Part shown: piece after piece, positions 27,128 through 36,387 of the stretch | Layout: each line of letters opens with the position of its first letter | How positions within the stretch are numbered: the first letter of the stretch is position 1 | Assembly: GCA_023411815.1 (NCBI GenBank) | Contig: JAEYOJ010000059.1 | Span: 19,963 to 83,962 of the forward strand | Direction: 5' to 3' | Source: Pseudomonadota bacterium | GTDB taxonomy: Bacteria > Desulfobacterota > Desulfovibrionia > Desulfovibrionales > Desulfovibrionaceae | DNA: 64,000 bases | The notes under the pieces: generated by a model | What the model saw: the letters and a program-made list of their open reading frames with translations, nothing else | Database searches by the model: none | What the model was told of the DNA's origin: nothing | Position numbers and translations under genes: made by a program

Positions 27128-28456
27128 TTGACCAGCGAACGGCACATCACGCTTCTCCTGCCGGCGGAAACCTCCTCGGCCGCCGTGGTGAACTCGGCTG
27201 TGCCGCGCGCCGCGGAGGCCTTCGGCCTCGGAGCCGGCGCTGCCCTCAAGCTGGCCCTGGCCGTGGAGGAGGTCTTCCTCTACCTGCTGGACACGGCCTC
27301 GCGCGAACGGCGCTTGGAGCTGGATGTCATCGCGCGGCCCACGGCCGTGGAGGTCGTCTTCGGCTTCGAGGCCCGCACGCTCGACCTCGGAGCGCTGAAC
27401 CTCACGGCCCAGGCCGACGCCTGCTCCTTCCTGGAGCAGGAGGATTTCGCCCAGGTCGGCCTGCTCCTGGCCGCTTCGGCCGTGGACAAGATGCGACTGG
27501 AGCATCTGGGCGCGGGCCGCATGCGGCTGGCCCTGGAGGTGGGGCGGGAGTATCCCGAGCCTTCGGCGCCGCAGGCCGCGAATTTCGAACCTCAGGGATC
27601 GGTCCGCCTGGAGCGCTCACCCGCCTCGGACCTGCTCCAGGAGGCCTGTCTGCGGGTCCTGGCCGACCACGCGGCCGAGGACCTGCCGCGCATGATCCGC
27701 GCGCCCGGCATGCTCGTGGACCTCGTGGCCGGCGGCGAGGCCGAGGCCCTGGTGGCCCTGGACGGCCGCGAGAGGGTCTGCGGGCTTCTGTGCTGGACTG
27801 GCCGGGACGCCAAGACCATCATATTTCACGGGCCCTACTGCGCCTTCTCGGCGCGGCGCGAGGAGATGGCCGGAAAGCTCCTGGACGGTTTTCTGCAAAG
27901 CGTGGCCAAGAGCGGCGCTTCGGGCGTCATGACGCCGCTCGCCTCGGACCTGCTGCCGCCCGGGGAGTACGAGAGTCTGGGAAGCCTGGATCGCCTGCTG
28001 CCGGAGGGCGCGAAGCAGGTCCGGCCCGCGGCCTTCCGGCTCATCGCCGAGGACATGGGCTCCACTATCTGGGCCCATTCCGCCATCCGGGATTTCCTGG
28101 AGCGCGAATACGACCGGCTGGACCTCGTGCGCGACCTGCGCTCAGTGGTCTCGCTGGGGGAAAGCCGGCCCGAGTCCTCGGTCTTCAGCGCAAGCCTCGA
28201 AGCCGGCACGGGCGTCGCCCTGCTCAGGCCGCTCATGGACGGCCGCGACGCATCCGCCAACCTGGGCCGCCACGTGTGCGCGCTCCGGGCCAAGGGCTTT
28301 CCGAACATCCTGTTCGAAGTGGACCTGGCCCACGGCTGGCAGGCGGCCCTGGCGGGTCCCCTGGCGGATAACGGCTTCAAGCCGCGCATGGTCCACCCAC
28401 TGGGCGGACGTTCCGATCTGGTGATCTTCCAGCATGAATCCGCTGTCGCTCCATAA
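27128..28456 (+). CDS. RsbW-like N-terminal domain fused to a GNAT-like domain; function unknown
   Basis: The start is taken as the TTG at 27128 (AGAGG spaced six bases; another TTG at 27110 would add six residues), giving 442 residues. Residues ~1-145 look like a degenerate anti-sigma-factor ATPase (RsbW/HATPase_c_2) with an N-box-like segment LKLALAVEEVFLYLLD, but no clear ATP G-box is seen. Residues ~165-440 contain acetyltransferase-like pieces (VCGLLCWTGRDAKTIIFHGPYC and KGFPNILFEVDLAHGWQ). It overlaps the aminotransferase gene by 23 bp. The nearby STAS/RsbW/PP2C genes suggest a link with partner switching, which is only an inference. Confidence 0.7.
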   Translation: MTSERHITLLLPAETSSAAVVNSAVPRAAEAFGLGAGAALKLALAVEEVFLYLLDTASRERRLELDVIARPTAVEVVFGFEARTLDLGALNLTAQADACSFLEQEDFAQVGLLLAASAVDKMRLEHLGAGRMRLALEVGREYPEPSAPQAANFEPQGSVRLERSPASDLLQEACLRVLADHAAEDLPRMIRAPGMLVDLVAGGEAEALVALDGRERVCGLLCWTGRDAKTIIFHGPYCAFSARREEMAGKLLDGFLQSVAKSGASGVMTPLASDLLPPGEYESLGSLDRLLPEGAKQVRPAAFRLIAEDMGSTIWAHSAIRDFLEREYDRLDLVRDLRSVVSLGESRPESSVFSASLEAGTGVALLRPLMDGRDASANLGRHVCALRAKGFPNILFEVDLAHGWQAALAGPLADNGFKPRMVHPLGGRSDLVIFQHESAVAP

Positions 28457-29546
28457 CCTCGTGCCGGAGCACGTGCGGCGTTTCGAGCCGTACACGCCGA
28501 GCCGTCCGGACCCGGTGCTCATGCGCATGTACGGCGTCGAGCACCTGCACCGGCTCAACAACAACGAGAATGCCCTGGGGCCGCCGGACGCCGCGCGCAA
28601 GGCCATCGAGGCCTTCCATTCCGAGCGGGCCGCCGTCTACCCGAGCGGCGACTGCTTCCTCCTGCGCGAGGCCCTGGCTGACCGCTTCGGCAAGCTTCCG
28701 GAACAGTTCCTCGTGGGCAATGGCTCCTGCGAGGTCATCACCAGCGTCATCAAGGCCTTCTGCGGCCCAGGCGACAACATCGTCACCGCGGACAAGACCT
28801 TCGCCGTGTACGAGTGGGTGGCCGAGTTCTCGGGCTTCGAGGCCAGGCTCACGCCGCTGCGCGAGCATGCCTTCGACCCCGAGGCCATGCTCGCGGCCAT
28901 GGACGCGCGCACCAAGGTCGCCTTCGTCTGCAACCCCAACAATCCCACGGGAACCTACTGGAGCGAGTCCGAGCTGTGCGCTTTCATGGACGCCGTCGAC
29001 AATCGCTGCATCGTGGTCGTGGACGAGGCCTACCTGGAATACGTGGACAAGCCGGACTTCCCGGACGGCATGCGCCTCATGGAGCGCTACCCGAACCTGG
29101 TGGTCTTCCGGACCTTTTCCAAGATGTACGGACTGGCGGCCCTGCGCATCGGCTATCTGTGCGCGAGCCAGGAAGTGGTGGACATCGTGCGGCGCACGCA
29201 CATCGTCTACTCCGTGAACACGCAGGCGCAGACCGCAGCGGCGGCGGCCATCGCCGACGACGCGGAGCACATCGCGGCCACGAGGCGCATGGTCGCCGAG
29301 GGCAGGGCAGTCCTGGAAGGCTGCTTCAGCCGGCTGGGGCTCGAATTCGTGAGCGGCGAGGGCAACTACGTCATGGCTCGCGCGCCCCTGTCGGACACGC
29401 TCCTCTACCGCAAGCTCATGAAACGCGGGTACATGGTCAGGACCATGACCGGCTTCCGCTTCCCCAACTGGATCAGGGTCAGCCTGGTGCACCGGCCGGT
29501 CCTGGAAGGCTTCTGCCGGGCGCTTGAGGACGTGCTTCGGGGCTGA
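28434..29546 (+). CDS. HisC-like PLP-dependent aminotransferase
   Basis: The 370-residue class I/II aminotransferase opens with RLNNNENALGPP near residue 40 and contains VCNPNNPTGTYW near 163 and the PLP-lysine motif FRTFSKMYGLAALRIGY near 225, then MTGFRFPNWIRVSL at the C-terminus. These are hallmarks of the histidinol-phosphate aminotransferase branch. No other histidine genes are near, and it is fused operonically (23-bp overlap) to the RsbW/GNAT-like gene, so it may act on another amino acid or phosphate-bearing substrate. Convergent with the RsbW-like gene 12 bp away. Confidence 0.88.
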   Translation: MNPLSLHNLVPEHVRRFEPYTPSRPDPVLMRMYGVEHLHRLNNNENALGPPDAARKAIEAFHSERAAVYPSGDCFLLREALADRFGKLPEQFLVGNGSCEVITSVIKAFCGPGDNIVTADKTFAVYEWVAEFSGFEARLTPLREHAFDPEAMLAAMDARTKVAFVCNPNNPTGTYWSESELCAFMDAVDNRCIVVVDEAYLEYVDKPDFPDGMRLMERYPNLVVFRTFSKMYGLAALRIGYLCASQEVVDIVRRTHIVYSVNTQAQTAAAAAIADDAEHIAATRRMVAEGRAVLEGCFSRLGLEFVSGEGNYVMARAPLSDTLLYRKLMKRGYMVRTMTGFRFPNWIRVSLVHRPVLEGFCRALEDVLRG

Positions 29547-29558
29547 ACCCGGCCTGCG

Positions 29559-30014
29559 TCAGACGGTCGGCGTCCTGGGCGTGAAGGAGGCCGTCAGGCT
29601 GTTCCTGCCGTCCGTCCGGCGATAGCCCAGATCGTCGGCCATCTCCTGGGCCAGGAAGATTCCCAGCCCGCCCACCTGCCGCTCGTCCATGTCCGCGAGC
29701 ACGTCGGGGGACGGCCGCTCCAGAGGGTTGAAGGCCGGTCCGTGGTCCTCGATGACCAGCCTGAACCTGCCCTGCCCGTCGAGTCCGCAGCCCACGCGGA
29801 CCGGGCCCGGGCCTGCCGGGGAGGGCCGTGGGTACGCGTACTCGATGACGTTGACGAGCATCTCCTCCAGCACAAGCTCTATCCTGGCCAGCGTTTCCCC
29901 GGCCAGGGACAATTCCGCTCCCCTGTTCAGGACATGGTCCCGCAGGGACGTAAACGACTCGTGCCCGGCAGGGAGCTCCAGCCAGGTCAGGTTGTTCGGC
30001 TCAGGACTTGCCAA
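29559..30014 (-). CDS. RsbW-like anti-sigma factor serine kinase
   Basis: The 151-residue protein is an HATPase_c_2 protein with an N box RIELVLEEMLVNVIEYAYP near residue 43-60, a G1-type VIEDHGPAFNPL near 95 and a GGLGIFLAQEMADDLGY G2 motif near 122. It should phosphorylate the STAS protein encoded just upstream and bind a sigma factor or another target. The start is a TTG overlapping the STAS gene by 14 bp. It is the last gene of the minus-strand partner-switch operon. Confidence 0.9.
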   Translation of the reverse strand: MASPEPNNLTWLELPAGHESFTSLRDHVLNRGAELSLAGETLARIELVLEEMLVNVIEYAYPRPSPAGPGPVRVGCGLDGQGRFRLVIEDHGPAFNPLERPSPDVLADMDERQVGGLGIFLAQEMADDLGYRRTDGRNSLTASFTPRTPTV

Positions 30015-30333
30015 GGGCCTTGTCCACCGTGTCGTGGATGGGGAAGATCGTGGCGAAGCCCGAGACCGTGACGACGTCCTTGACCATGCCCGACAGGCCG
30101 CACAGGCTCAGTCCGCCGCCCTGGGCCTTGAGGCGCTTGCCCACCACGAGGATGCTGCGCAGTCCGGCGCTGCTGATGTATTCGAGCCCGGACAGGTCGG
30201 CGACTATGCGCGCCTGCCCCTTGTCCAGCCACGTCAGGCACTCCTTCTCGAACCGGGGCGAACTGGTGACGTCCATGCGGCCCTTGACCGCGAGCACGAT
30301 GCTGTCGCCCACCTGGTTGCAGCGGAACTCCAT
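30001..30333 (-). CDS. STAS domain anti-anti-sigma factor (SpoIIAA/RsbV-like)
   Basis: The 110-residue single-domain protein has the STAS core with the phosphorylatable Ser in DLSGLEYISSAGLRSIL near residue 52-58. It would be switched by the RsbW-like kinase downstream and the PP2C phosphatase upstream (12 bp away). No sigma factor gene is present in the window, so the final target is unknown. Confidence 0.92.
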   Translation of the reverse strand: MEFRCNQVGDSIVLAVKGRMDVTSSPRFEKECLTWLDKGQARIVADLSGLEYISSAGLRSILVVGKRLKAQGGGLSLCGLSGMVKDVVTVSGFATIFPIHDTVDKALGKS

Positions 30334-30345
30334 GTCTATCTCCTT

Positions 30346-32298
30346 TTATTGGCGCCTGCCCCGGTATTCCAGGGCGAGCAGGGTGATGTCGTCGGATTGG
30401 GGCTCTCCGGCCGTGTGGCTCCGCACGTCCTCCAGAACGGCCTGGACCAGCCGTTCCGTGCCCTCGGAGGCGTGGGCGAGCAGGGTGCCTTCCAGCCGTT
30501 CATCGGAATACAAAGCCTTGGCTCCGTCCATGGCTTCGGTCACGCCGTCGGTGTAGAGCACCAGCTTGTCGCCGGGCTTTAGTGTCGTGCTGTAAGTCGC
30601 GTAGGGCGCGTCTTCCATGGCTCCCAGCACCAGCCCCCGGGGCAGCGGCAGACGCTCCGCGGTTCCCCGGCGGAGCAGCAGGGGCGAGCCGTGGCCAGCA
30701 TCGGCCAAGCGCAGCTCGCCGCTGGTCAGGTTGAGGCTTCCGCAGATGACCGTCACGAACATCATGGTCTCGTTGTCCCGGCACAGCTCGTTGTTGACCT
30801 TTTCCAGGATGTCCGACGGCTCGGTGCCGCCCTCGGCCACGCCCTTGATGAGCGTCTTGGTCACGGCCATGAACAGGGCCGCGGGCACGCCCTTGTCCGA
30901 AACGTCGCCGATGACGAAGAACAGGTGGTTTTCGTCGCGCAGGAAGAAGTCGTAGAGGTCGCCGCCGACCTCCTTGGCCGGTTCAAGGAAGGCGAAGATG
31001 GAGAATTCGTCCCGCTCCGGGAAGGGCGGGAAGCGCTTGGGCAGGAAGCTCATCTGGATGGTGCGGGCGATCTTCAGCTCGCTGTCCAGGCGTTCCTTGG
31101 CCGCCGTGGTCTCCACCAGACTGGCGATGTGCTCCTTGAGCGCCTGGCGCATGGACTCGAAGGAGTTGCGCAGCTCGCCGATTTCGTCCCTGCGCCGCAC
31201 GGGCGGCAGGGCCGTGTCCAGGTTGCCCTGGGCGATGGTGGAGGCGCTGTGGGCCAGGGTTTCCAAGGGCCTGACAATGGCCTTGGAGATGGCCGCGAGC
31301 ACGAGGAGCATGAGCGCGAGGCCCGCCCCGCCCATGATCAGGGCCTTGCGGCTCAAACCCTGGAGATCGGCGTATAGCTCGGCCTCGGGCACGAGCACGC
31401 CCAGGCTCCAGCCCGTGGATTGCAGCGGCGCATAGTACAGCCAAGCGTCCCGGCCGAGCACCGGGTTGGAGACGCGGGTGAAGCCGCTCCCGCCGGAGAT
31501 CATGCTTCTGCCCACGGCGCGCAGGCCGGCGTCGCCGGTGGCCTCGGCCACGCTGAAGACGCTCTCGCGCATGACCAGCTGCTCGTTCGGGTGCGTGATG
31601 AATACGCCCGCCTGCGAGACGAGAAAGGCGTGCCCGCTCCGGTAGAAGCTGATGGCCGAGACGAGCTCCCGCAGCCAGTGCAGGGAAAGGTCGGCCGTGA
31701 CCACGCCGGCGAAGTCTCGCCGCCCGCTTTCCGACAGGTAGAAGGGATGCGAGTAGGTGGCCATGATGGTCTTGCCGCCGTCCTCGTCGAAGTAGGGCTC
31801 GCTCCAGCTCGGCCGGCCCATGACCTTGGGGAGCAGGAACCAGTCCATGTACAGGTAGCTGGAGGTCTCCCTGCCCAGGTTTGTTAGGGCGAGGGATTGC
31901 CCGTCCGGGCCGCGATGGCAGTAGGGTGCGAAATGGCGTTGGCCGGGATCGGCGGCCTGGGGCTCGAAGGCGATGGCCGAACCGAAGATATCCTGGTTGG
32001 CCGCCAGCGCGTCCATGATCTGCGCCTGGAGCTCATCGTGGACAGATCCCGCCTCAAGCCGCCTGGCGATATAGGCCGGCAGCTTTTCGGCTCCGTTCAT
32101 CACCGTCTCCATGCGGTGCACCGTGGCCAGGGTCAGGTTGCGCGCGCCTTCCTCCACGTTCCTGAGCACGGTCCGTTCGGATTCGCGGTACGTGTAGGCG
32201 AAAACGGCCAGGAAGATGGCGCAGGAGCTTGCCAGGATCGACAGGGCCAGCCGGAAGGCCAACCCGCCGGGCCTAGCGCGCATGGGCAAGATCGACAT
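30346..32298 (-). CDS. Cache-HAMP-PP2C membrane phosphatase (RsbU-like)
   Basis: The 650-residue protein has an N-terminal membrane helix (about 13-35), a large periplasmic double-Cache sensor (about 40-300, with YLYMDWFLLPKVMGRPSWSEPY and GHAFLVSQAGVFITHPNE), a second helix (about 315-338), a HAMP linker and a PP2C/SpoIIE domain. Metal-binding motifs are FVIGDVSDKGVPAALFMA, LADAGHGSPLLLRR and LVLYTDGVTEAMDG. It should dephosphorylate the STAS protein in response to a periplasmic ligand. It overlaps the upstream periplasmic-binding-protein gene by 26 bp, suggesting that the two work together. Confidence 0.92.
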   Translation of the reverse strand: MSILPMRARPGGLAFRLALSILASSCAIFLAVFAYTYRESERTVLRNVEEGARNLTLATVHRMETVMNGAEKLPAYIARRLEAGSVHDELQAQIMDALAANQDIFGSAIAFEPQAADPGQRHFAPYCHRGPDGQSLALTNLGRETSSYLYMDWFLLPKVMGRPSWSEPYFDEDGGKTIMATYSHPFYLSESGRRDFAGVVTADLSLHWLRELVSAISFYRSGHAFLVSQAGVFITHPNEQLVMRESVFSVAEATGDAGLRAVGRSMISGGSGFTRVSNPVLGRDAWLYYAPLQSTGWSLGVLVPEAELYADLQGLSRKALIMGGAGLALMLLVLAAISKAIVRPLETLAHSASTIAQGNLDTALPPVRRRDEIGELRNSFESMRQALKEHIASLVETTAAKERLDSELKIARTIQMSFLPKRFPPFPERDEFSIFAFLEPAKEVGGDLYDFFLRDENHLFFVIGDVSDKGVPAALFMAVTKTLIKGVAEGGTEPSDILEKVNNELCRDNETMMFVTVICGSLNLTSGELRLADAGHGSPLLLRRGTAERLPLPRGLVLGAMEDAPYATYSTTLKPGDKLVLYTDGVTEAMDGAKALYSDERLEGTLLAHASEGTERLVQAVLEDVRSHTAGEPQSDDITLLALEYRGRRQ

Positions 32299-33289
32299 GG
32301 AAGTCCCCGTATTCCGGCATGGCGGCGATGATGCCGTTTTCCATGAGCTGCTTGGCGACGAAGCGGTATTCGTCGGGCTGGAGCGTGCCCATGGGGATGT
32401 CCTTGCCCGGCGGCATGATGATGCCGCGCATGTGTTCGAGCATCCACTTCTGATGTACCCGGTTGGTGGGCAGGTGGGCGGCCTGGACGTGCCTCATGAC
32501 GATGTCCAGGGCCTCCTCGGGATGTTCGAAGGCGTAGATCCACCCTTCGATCGAGGCCAGCACGAAATCCCGGCAGAGCCGGGGCTGCTGCTTGAGGGTC
32601 TGCTCCAGACAATAGATGCCGTCCTCCGGGAAATTGATGCCGTAATGGCTGAAGTCGAAGACTCTCAATTCATCGGGATCAAGGCCGGAGTTCAGGATGG
32701 TGTGGTACTCGTTGTAGAGCATGACCGAGGCGGCATCGACTCCGCCGCGCAGGAACAGGCTGACCGTGCCGCCTTGAGGGACCACCTGCGCATGCAGGTT
32801 GTACTTGCGGAAAAACGCCCTGGGCTGGAGTGCGAAATCCGGCCAGATGGACACGGTCTTGCCGTCCAGGTCCTTCACTGCCTGGATGCCGCTGGAACGC
32901 TTGGCCACCAGGGCCAGGGCCGAACGCTGGACAATCTGGCCAATGTTCACGAGCGGAACTCCGCTGGAGCGCTGCTCGATTCCGGTGGACAGGAACAGGG
33001 TGACGAAATCGGCTTCCTTCTGGGCCAGGGCCTGGGCGGCCGGACGGTCAGGCCCTCCGCGCAGGATGTCCAGGTCGATGTCGCGATGCGCGTAGAAACC
33101 CTTGGCGTGCGCCACGTAATATCCCGCGAATTGCGCCTGGGGAGACCACTGGGGGAGGAGCGTGGCCTTCTGCAATCCCCGGCATGGCGCCGGCCAGGCA
33201 AGCACGAACATCGTCATGGCCAAGAGAGTGAGCACGCGGTGCGTTTTCGGACGCGCAATCGGCATCATGAGCTGAATCCGGGTTGCCAT
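32273..33289 (-). CDS. NMT1/SsuA-like periplasmic substrate-binding protein
   Basis: From the ATG at 33289 the product is 338 residues with a hydrophobic signal (VLTLLAMTMFVLAWPAP) and a mature part beginning QKATLLPQWSPQAQFAGYYVAHAKGFY, the typical opening of NMT1/THI5-like solute-binding proteins. Other motifs are DLDGKTVSIWP and RGGVDAASVMLYNEYHTI. No ABC permease or ATPase accompanies it. It is instead co-transcribed with a Cache-PP2C phosphatase, so it may present a ligand to that sensor. No strong ribosome-binding site marks the start; the ATG at 33268 is an alternative. Confidence 0.83.
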   Translation of the reverse strand: MATRIQLMMPIARPKTHRVLTLLAMTMFVLAWPAPCRGLQKATLLPQWSPQAQFAGYYVAHAKGFYAHRDIDLDILRGGPDRPAAQALAQKEADFVTLFLSTGIEQRSSGVPLVNIGQIVQRSALALVAKRSSGIQAVKDLDGKTVSIWPDFALQPRAFFRKYNLHAQVVPQGGTVSLFLRGGVDAASVMLYNEYHTILNSGLDPDELRVFDFSHYGINFPEDGIYCLEQTLKQQPRLCRDFVLASIEGWIYAFEHPEEALDIVMRHVQAAHLPTNRVHQKWMLEHMRGIIMPPGKDIPMGTLQPDEYRFVAKQLMENGIIAAMPEYGDFHVDLAHAR

Positions 33290-34031
33290 TGATTGATAGT
33301 GTGATGCACCATAGCGTATTTCTTTTCGGCTTGCACGTTCGTTTCGATTGCCCTCCGTGCCTGAATCCATGGGTGCGGCATGAATTGGCGGCCTCTTGAC
33401 CGATCAGTGTGTCCGCGCCCCGACAAAAGACATCCTTTCCTGACGAACAACGGAGATTTCTGACGATGTCGTGCATGTCGTCTCCAGGTCACTCCACCAA
33501 AGAAGGACGCGATTTGGCTTTGCCGAGTAAACCGATCTCCGTTTCTTATGGTTCGTGAGCACCTTGCCAGCTTGAGTTCAACTCGAAGATCGAACATGTG
33601 GAATGAATCGATGGGAGTTCGAGAGGTCGACGGGCTAGTCATTCGGCTGCTAATGGATTGACAGATCAGTCTGCCAGGGCTCGCTTTCAGATACATTTCA
33701 AGCAACCAAGCCAACATTGACTCGGATATGCTTTGATCCGGGCAGGGTGCTCCAGGCATGCTGGAATCGATGTAAAGCATAGTTGCGTCCTGTCCTGTTT
33801 GCATGTGTTGGATTCAGGACAGTGAAGCCATAGTGCGCATTTTTAGGCTTTATGGCCGGATGCCGTTTCGGCATGGCCGATCATCCTGTCAGCTCTCTTA
33901 TTGCAGGGAGCCCAGGGACATATATCCGACAGGCGCGTTTCTTGAATGTGGCCGAGGGCAAAATCCGACTAATTGTTGCCTATGCCATCGTGGTCTTGGG
34001 CTTTTCGCAGCAACGGGGGGGGAGACAGCAC
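33290..34031. other. Divergent intergenic region upstream of the binding protein and the chemoreceptor
   Basis: The 742 bp contain no recognisable gene; a 179-codon minus-strand frame here has no family features. An 8-base dyad (CTGTCCTG at 33790-33797 and its complement at 33815-33822, 17-base spacer) lies upstream of the chemoreceptor. The chemoreceptor Shine-Dalgarno contains a G7 run at 34016-34022. Confidence 0.5.
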
Positions 34032-36056
34032 ATGACCTTGCGCATCAAATCCAAATTTCTGATACCGACGATCTCACTGATATTCTTCGGCATGTCCTTG
34101 CTGGTCCTGATCAACCATTTCAGCATGACCTCGGCATTCCACGGGACGATGCAGGCGGACATGACCCTCCTCGGCGACGCCGTCCTGCGGGACATGCGCA
34201 ATGACATCACCCAGAAGCTCAGGGCCGCATCCAACCTGGCCAACGACTATGCCGCCTTGAGGGCTGTTCAGGGCGATGGGACCTACGACGCCGAAAGTTT
34301 CATGGCCTTTATGAAGAAGGTGGTGAACGGAATACAGTTCATCAACATCCTGGATACGGAAGGCCGCCTGATCGTTTCCAGCACCGGCCAGGAAGGGCTG
34401 AGCTTCAAGGATAGGCCGTACTACCAGGAGTACATGAAGGGAACGCGTGACATCATCTCCACCGCCCTGTTGAGCAGAACCACGGGCACGGCCATCGTCC
34501 CTCTCGTTCAACCAATAATGGATGCCAGAAACACGGTCAGGGGAGCGGTCAATATCGCGCTCGATCTCGACTACCTCACCAAGTCCATCTCCGAAACCAA
34601 AATCGGCTCCACGGGCTTCATCTTCATCCTGGACAAGGACGGCACGGCCCTGGCCCATCCGGACAGGGCTCAGGTGCTGAAAAAGGGCATAGCCGAGACG
34701 GCCTGGGGCAAGCAGATCCTGGCCGCCACGGACAAGCAGATCATCGAATATGACGAGGACGGCCGGGACAGGGTCGCCGTGGTGCAGAAGGACGCCCTGA
34801 CCGGATGGACCTTCGTCATGGTGACACCCCTTGAGGACATGCTCGCCCACCTTTCCTCGGCCAGGACGCGCAGCATCGTCATAGCCGTCTTTTGCGCCGC
34901 GGCGTTCATGCTCCTGATCTGGGTGCTGGTGGAGCAGGCCATTCTCAAGCCGGTCCTGGCCTGCGTCGATTTCGCGCGCAAGATAGCCGGCGGCAAGCTG
35001 AACGAGACGCTGAGCATCGACAGGAACGACGAAGTGGGCGATCTGGCCAAGGCCTTGCGCGAGATGGTGCGAAACCTCGAGAAGAGCCTGGAAGACGCGC
35101 GGGCCCAGACACGCAAGGCGCAAGAGGAGACCTCCAGGGCGAACGAGGCCGTGCGCCAGGCCGAGGAGGCCAACCAGCGGGCGGAGGCCGCCCGGCGCGA
35201 GGGTATGATCGAGGCCACGCGTCAACTTGAAGAGGTGATCGAGAGCCTGACCTCGGCTTCCGAGGAACTGTCGGTCCAGGTCGAGCAGTCCAGCAGGGGG
35301 ACCGGGGAGCAGAGCGCCAGGACCGCCGAGGCCGCCACGGCCATGGATCAGATGAACGCCTCGGTCCTGGAAGTGGCCCGCAACGCCTCGGATGTGGCCA
35401 ACGGAGCAGATACGGCCAGAAACAGGGCCCAGGACGGCGCTCAAGTGGTCGAGCGGGCCATGCGGGCCATATTCGAGGTGAACACGCAGACCAAGGCCAT
35501 GCGGCAAAGCCTGGCCAAACTCGGCAGGCAGGCCGAGGACATCGGAGCGATCATGAACGTCATCGACGACATCGCCGACCAGACCAACCTGCTGGCGCTC
35601 AATGCGGCCATCGAGGCCGCGCGGGCCGGCGAGGCGGGCAGAGGGTTCGCGGTCGTGGCCGACGAGGTGCGCAAGCTCGCTGAAAAGACCATGAACGCGA
35701 CCAAGGAAGTCGGGCAGGCCATCAAGTCCATCCAGGGCGGCACGCTGGACAATATCAACGTCATGGAGACCGCCAGCCAGTCCGTCAACCAGGCCACCGA
35801 ACTGGCGGAAAAGGCCGGCGGGGCGCTCAAGGAGATCGTCTCGCTCATCGAGGACACCGCGGACAAGGTGCGCGTCATCGCCACGTCCTCCGAGGAGCAG
35901 TCTTCGGCCAGCGAGCAGATCAGCAGGACCTTCGAGGAGATCAATCGCATATCGGTGGACACCGCCGAAGCCATGGACCAGTCTTCCAAGGCCGTGAACC
36001 AGTTGGCGGCCCTGGCCTCCGACATCCGCGGGCTCATCCAGCGCATGCAGCGCTAA
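34032..36056 (+). CDS. Methyl-accepting chemotaxis protein (Cache sensor)
   Basis: The 674-residue receptor starts at the ATG at 34032 behind a G-rich ribosome-binding site. It has a membrane helix (about 7-30), a periplasmic Cache domain with [17 protein letters not shown] and [17 protein letters not shown], a second helix (about 280-303), HAMP, a long coiled coil and the signalling hairpin tip [32 protein letters not shown] near 515-550. It relays ligand occupancy to CheA/CheW. There is no CheR-binding pentapeptide at the C-terminus. The open frame back to 33852 is not family-like. Confidence 0.95.
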   Translation: MTLRIKSKFLIPTISLIFFGMSLLVLINHFSMTSAFHGTMQADMTLLGDAVLRDMRNDITQKLRAASNLANDYAALRAVQGDGTYDAESFMAFMKKVVNGIQFINILDTEGRLIVSSTGQEGLSFKDRPYYQEYMKGTRDIISTALLSRTTGTAIVPLVQPIMDARNTVRGAVNIALDLDYLTKSISETKIGSTGFIFILDKDGTALAHPDRAQVLKKGIAETAWGKQILAATDKQIIEYDEDGRDRVAVVQKDALTGWTFVMVTPLEDMLAHLSSARTRSIVIAVFCAAAFMLLIWVLVEQAILKPVLACVDFARKIAGGKLNETLSIDRNDEVGDLAKALREMVRNLEKSLEDARAQTRKAQEETSRANEAVRQAEEANQRAEAARREGMIEATRQLEEVIESLTSASEELSVQVEQSSRGTGEQSARTAEAATAMDQMNASVLEVARNASDVANGADTARNRAQDGAQVVERAMRAIFEVNTQTKAMRQSLAKLGRQAEDIGAIMNVIDDIADQTNLLALNAAIEAARAGEAGRGFAVVADEVRKLAEKTMNATKEVGQAIKSIQGGTLDNINVMETASQSVNQATELAEKAGGALKEIVSLIEDTADKVRVIATSSEEQSSASEQISRTFEEINRISVDTAEAMDQSSKAVNQLAALASDIRGLIQRMQR

Positions 36057-36071
36057 GGCACTTTGCAATCC

Positions 36072-36132
36072 GACCGAGAGAGGGCGCCGCCCTCTCTCGG
36101 TCTCTCTCCCGCCAGGGAGCGGCGCTCCCTGG
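36072..36132. repeat. Palindromic repeat unit, copy 1 (two hairpins)
   Basis: The first hairpin has perfect 15-base arms (GACCGAGAGAGGGCG and its complement, 36072-36102, one-base centre). The second has 9-base arms CCAGGGAGC/GCTCCCTGG (36112-36120 and 36124-36132) and is followed by GACCCCCACC. Copies of the first hairpin occur at 41729 and 63922, each just after a gene, with the conserved lead-in TGCAA-N2-C-N-AC. Confidence 0.85.
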
Positions 36133-36221
36133 ACCCCCACCTCCCCAGTTCATTCGCAACCTGCCCCAGTTCGTCTTCCGGATCGGCTGAATCGCGGTCG
36201 TCGGGCCGTCCCATGAACGTG

Positions 36222-36252
36222 AAGGGGCCCTAGCCTGGCGGCAGGGCCCCTT
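36222..36252. terminator. Bidirectional hairpin between convergent genes
   Basis: Arms AAGGGGCCCT and AGGGCCCCTT (10 bp) enclose an 11-base loop. The symmetrical A/T ends give a short T-pair on either strand. Confidence 0.55.
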
Positions 36253-36387
36253 GTCACTGGAGGCGGTATACTCCGCAGCCGGGATAATCACCGGCGGTAA
36301 GTTGCGTTAAGGATCGGTGCTCAAGGCGCTTGGCAGCGCGCTCTCCCGGCCCGAAAGGGTGTTTCTTCAGCGGAGCGGGACAACGGG

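Larger units (their letters stand above)
36057..36387. other. Convergent intergenic region, chemoreceptor/HAD (331 bp)
   Basis: This stretch is filled by hairpins: the palindromic repeat at 36072-36132 and a second bidirectional hairpin at 36222-36252. No coding sequence is evident. Confidence 0.7.

Noticed and set aside
33265..33804. Minus-strand open frame of 179 codons
   Set aside because: It overlaps the start of the NMT1-like gene in another frame, is rich in Arg and Ser and has no recognisable motif.
34074..36140. Minus-strand open frame of 688 codons
   Set aside because: It is opposite the whole chemoreceptor gene and starts in the repeat element; the composition is that of an antisense frame.
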